Of a stretch of 8,596 nt of DNA, positions 6,488 to 8,596 are shown piece after piece. Under the pieces are notes generated by a model. That model did no database searches. It saw only the letters and a list, made by a program, of their open reading frames with translations, and was not told the DNA's origin. The translations under genes were made by a program, and so were the position numbers. The stretch lies in the NCBI GenBank assembly GCA_041441455.1, contig JASDTB010000097.1, positions 1 through 8,596 on the forward strand, written 5' to 3'. This DNA comes from JAFIHK01 sp041441455 (GTDB taxonomy: Bacteria; Bacteroidota; Bacteroidia; Bacteroidales; UBA932). Positions within the stretch are counted from its first letter, which is position 1; every line of letters begins with the position of its first letter.

Positions 6488-6521
6488 GCCTTAGAATTGT
6501 TCTTGACAAAATTATTTTCCG

Positions 6522-8596
6522 ATGAGTATAATGAAAAAAAGAGTCTTCCTGGTGGTATTATGCATTTTTTCGATGGTGATACCTCAGATTCTGATTGCTC
6601 AGAATCAACGTCCTTCTCAAAAAGAGAGGCTAAAAGCTGCTATCGAACTTTATAACAAAAGGCTGTTCTCTGCTGCTGAGAGTGAATTCGTCACTCTTTC
6701 GCAAGAGTATTCAACAGAGCCTTCGATTTTCAAATCGGAGGTAGATGCTTATGTTGTGTTATGCGCGCTTGAGCTTAGACGCGAAAACACAGAGGGATTG
6801 GTAGTTGCATATGAAACTCGCTATCCTGAGTCTTCGGACATGGAGATGATCTATTTCAAATTTGCTGGATACTATTTCGACAATCAAGATTACGTCAAAG
6901 CCCATAACTATCTTGTAAAGCTCGAAAAAAGAAATCTTGCACCACAGTATGAACAAGAGTATAAATTTAAATATGCTTATTGTAGTCTTCGTCTTGGTAA
7001 CTTAGACAAAGCATTCAAAATGTTTAGCGAAATCTCTTCGGATAAAGGGAGTAACTTTGTACCTGCTTCAAAATATTACGCAGCCTACATTTTGTATATG
7101 AAGAAAGATTTTGCTGCTGCTGTTGATATTTTCAAAACACTCACCAGTGACAAACGTTTTTCTGTATTGTCGAGATATTATATCTTGGAATCGGAATTCA
7201 TGCAAAAGAATTATGATTATGTAATTCAGAATGGAGAGGATATCTACAATATAGTTGAGAAAGACTATAAGTCTAAGACAGCTAGGATGTTGTCGGAATC
7301 TTACTTTGCTAAGAAAAAACCCGATCAAGCTAAATTCTATTTTGAGAAATACTCAATTTACAGCAATGACCTTAGTAGAAAAGACCTCTATTATTCGGGT
7401 ATAATTGGCTATACGCTAAAGAGTTATTTCTCTGCCATTGATAATTTCAAAAAGGTTATAACTGTAAACGATAGTCTGTCACAAAATGCTTACTATCACT
7501 TAGCAAACTCATATATTCAAATTAAAAATAAACAAGAGGCTCTGAACTCATTTAAAAAGGCAGCTGACAGTAATTTCGATCTTACAATCAAAGAGGATGC
7601 TCTGTTTAATTATGCGAAGCTTTCGTTCGACCTCAATTCCGACATCTCGGTTTTTGATCAATATTTAAAACAATATAATGCTCCAGTAGAGAAGTTCAAT
7701 GAGATTAAAAACTACATTGCGAACTCTTATCTAGTGAAGCAAGACTATGTCTCTGCACTTGAGGCATTGTCTCAAATTAAAAACCCTACGGCTACAAATA
7801 TTGTCTCTATCCAAAAGGCATCTTTTCTCAGAGGCATGCAATTAATTGATTTAGGAGCATATAGAGAGGCGATTCCATTTTTAGAGACAGCTGTAAGAAA
7901 CGGAGCCTACAATACTCAGATTGACAATCTCTCCAACTATTGGTTAGCAGAAGCTTACTACAGGAACGGTCAATTTCAGGATGCAATCAACATCAATCTT
8001 TCTCTAATCAACAGAACTACAGGATTTAAAAACACTCCTGAATACTTTATTTCGATGTTCAACTTAGGTTATGCAAGATTTAAAGCAGGTCAATTTGAAC
8101 AAGCTCAACAGTGGTTCGACAAATACATCTACTCTGGTAAGGCAGATGCACAAACAGAGAATGAGGCGAGAGTTAGATTAGCTGATAGTTATTTTATGCA
8201 GAAGAGATACAAAGAGGCGTCAGATTCGTATGCCTACATTTCTCAAAAAGATCTAAATACTTATTTTTATGCATCATACCAAAGAGCTATCTCTCTTGGT
8301 CTGATTGGCGAAGATGCAAAGAAGATCGAAGTCTTGAAAAATGTGATTCGCGAATATCCTAAATCAAAAGTTTACCCAGACTTCTTATACGAACTTGGAA
8401 GATCGTTAGTTCAGACAGGAGACAATGGTCAAGCTGTAACCTATTTCAACGAGTTAGTACATAACCATAGAGAGTCTCAATTCTATTATAAGGCTCTTTT
8501 GGAACTCGGTCTAATAAGTATAAATCGTCATGATGTAAACAAAGCTTTGGAATACTACAAACGAGTTGTAGAGGAGAACCCAATGTCGCAAGAGGC
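6522..8596 (+). CDS. Exported tetratricopeptide-repeat protein, 3' end beyond the window
   Basis: The frame is open from the ATG at 6522 to the last base: 691 full codons plus two bases, no stop. It starts with a signal peptide (basic KKR at 5-7, hydrophobic core to about 25, likely cleavage after Ala26 before Gln27); there is no lipobox cysteine. The rest is nearly all alpha-helical repeats of TPR type. Clear units with the aromatic/Gly/Ala pattern lie near 148-177, 183-210, 287-317, 321-352, 430-462, 471-500, 509-541, 547-575, 617-650 and 655-687. TPR arrays bind protein partners, so this is probably a periplasmic or membrane-associated scaffold. I recall proteins of about 1,000 residues of this type in Bacteroidetes, so roughly the last third may be missing. 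The ATG at 6531 (MKKR) is an equally good start. The divergent arrangement with ftsE suggests an envelope or division role, but that is inference. Confidence 0.88.
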   Translation, partial: MSIMKKRVFLVVLCIFSMVIPQILIAQNQRPSQKERLKAAIELYNKRLFSAAESEFVTLSQEYSTEPSIFKSEVDAYVVLCALELRRENTEGLVVAYETRYPESSDMEMIYFKFAGYYFDNQDYVKAHNYLVKLEKRNLAPQYEQEYKFKYAYCSLRLGNLDKAFKMFSEISSDKGSNFVPASKYYAAYILYMKKDFAAAVDIFKTLTSDKRFSVLSRYYILESEFMQKNYDYVIQNGEDIYNIVEKDYKSKTARMLSESYFAKKKPDQAKFYFEKYSIYSNDLSRKDLYYSGIIGYTLKSYFSAIDNFKKVITVNDSLSQNAYYHLANSYIQIKNKQEALNSFKKAADSNFDLTIKEDALFNYAKLSFDLNSDISVFDQYLKQYNAPVEKFNEIKNYIANSYLVKQDYVSALEALSQIKNPTATNIVSIQKASFLRGMQLIDLGAYREAIPFLETAVRNGAYNTQIDNLSNYWLAEAYYRNGQFQDAININLSLINRTTGFKNTPEYFISMFNLGYARFKAGQFEQAQQWFDKYIYSGKADAQTENEARVRLADSYFMQKRYKEASDSYAYISQKDLNTYFYASYQRAISLGLIGEDAKKIEVLKNVIREYPKSKVYPDFLYELGRSLVQTGDNGQAVTYFNELVHNHRESQFYYKALLELGLISINRHDVNKALEYYKRVVEENPMSQE

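Noticed and set aside
6450..6509. TTG start at 6509 extending FtsE by 20 residues
   Set aside because: The added residues have no family counterpart and the stretch contains the divergent promoter palindrome; the ATG at 6449 gives a normal FtsE N-terminus.
6759..7328. Minus-strand frames of 65 and 86 codons
   Set aside because: They are antisense to the TPR gene, whose long continuous frame with regular repeats explains this region.

Overview
The window looks like a chromosomal stretch from a member of the Bacteroidetes, most likely order Bacteroidales. The evidence is AT-rich DNA, six start codons with no Shine-Dalgarno-like GGAGG in front of them, promoter elements of the Bacteroidetes type (a -7 box TAnnTTTG, once with a well-placed -33 TTTG), exported proteins cleaved before Gln or Asn, a TonB-dependent receptor, and a pyruvate kinase with the N-terminal signature I associate with this phylum. 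The species cannot be named from this sequence.

Layout, left to right. Positions 1-97 hold a strong hairpin terminator. Next come two outer-membrane proteins on the minus strand: a small beta-barrel protein (98-616) with its own promoter, and upstream of it a 632-residue TonB-dependent receptor (783-2681). Upstream of that, on the same strand, is xerD (2738-3646, GTG start), the tyrosine recombinase that resolves chromosome dimers. xerD diverges from pyk (3687-5105, plus strand, pyruvate kinase) across only 40 bp holding face-to-face -7 boxes. pyk converges on nth (5098-5733, minus strand, endonuclease III) with an 8-bp overlap that contains both stop codons. nth is translationally coupled to ftsE (5730-6449, minus strand) by an ATGA overlap. 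ftsE diverges from a large exported tetratricopeptide-repeat protein (6522 to the window end, incomplete) across 72 bp centred on a 17-bp near-palindrome that supplies one -7 box per strand.

The genes form small transcription units rather than one pathway. xerD (dimer resolution) and ftsE (division and peptidoglycan-hydrolase control) both act near cell division. The TPR protein is probably a periplasmic or envelope protein and may be co-regulated with ftsE. nth is base-excision repair and pyk is the last step of glycolysis. The two outer-membrane genes are the most lineage-variable part.

I found no mobile element, CRISPR array, rRNA or tRNA, and no clear novel system. The best leads are the compact shared promoter arrangements, the ftsE/TPR divergent pair, the altered potassium-site motif in pyruvate kinase and the unassigned ligand of the TonB receptor.
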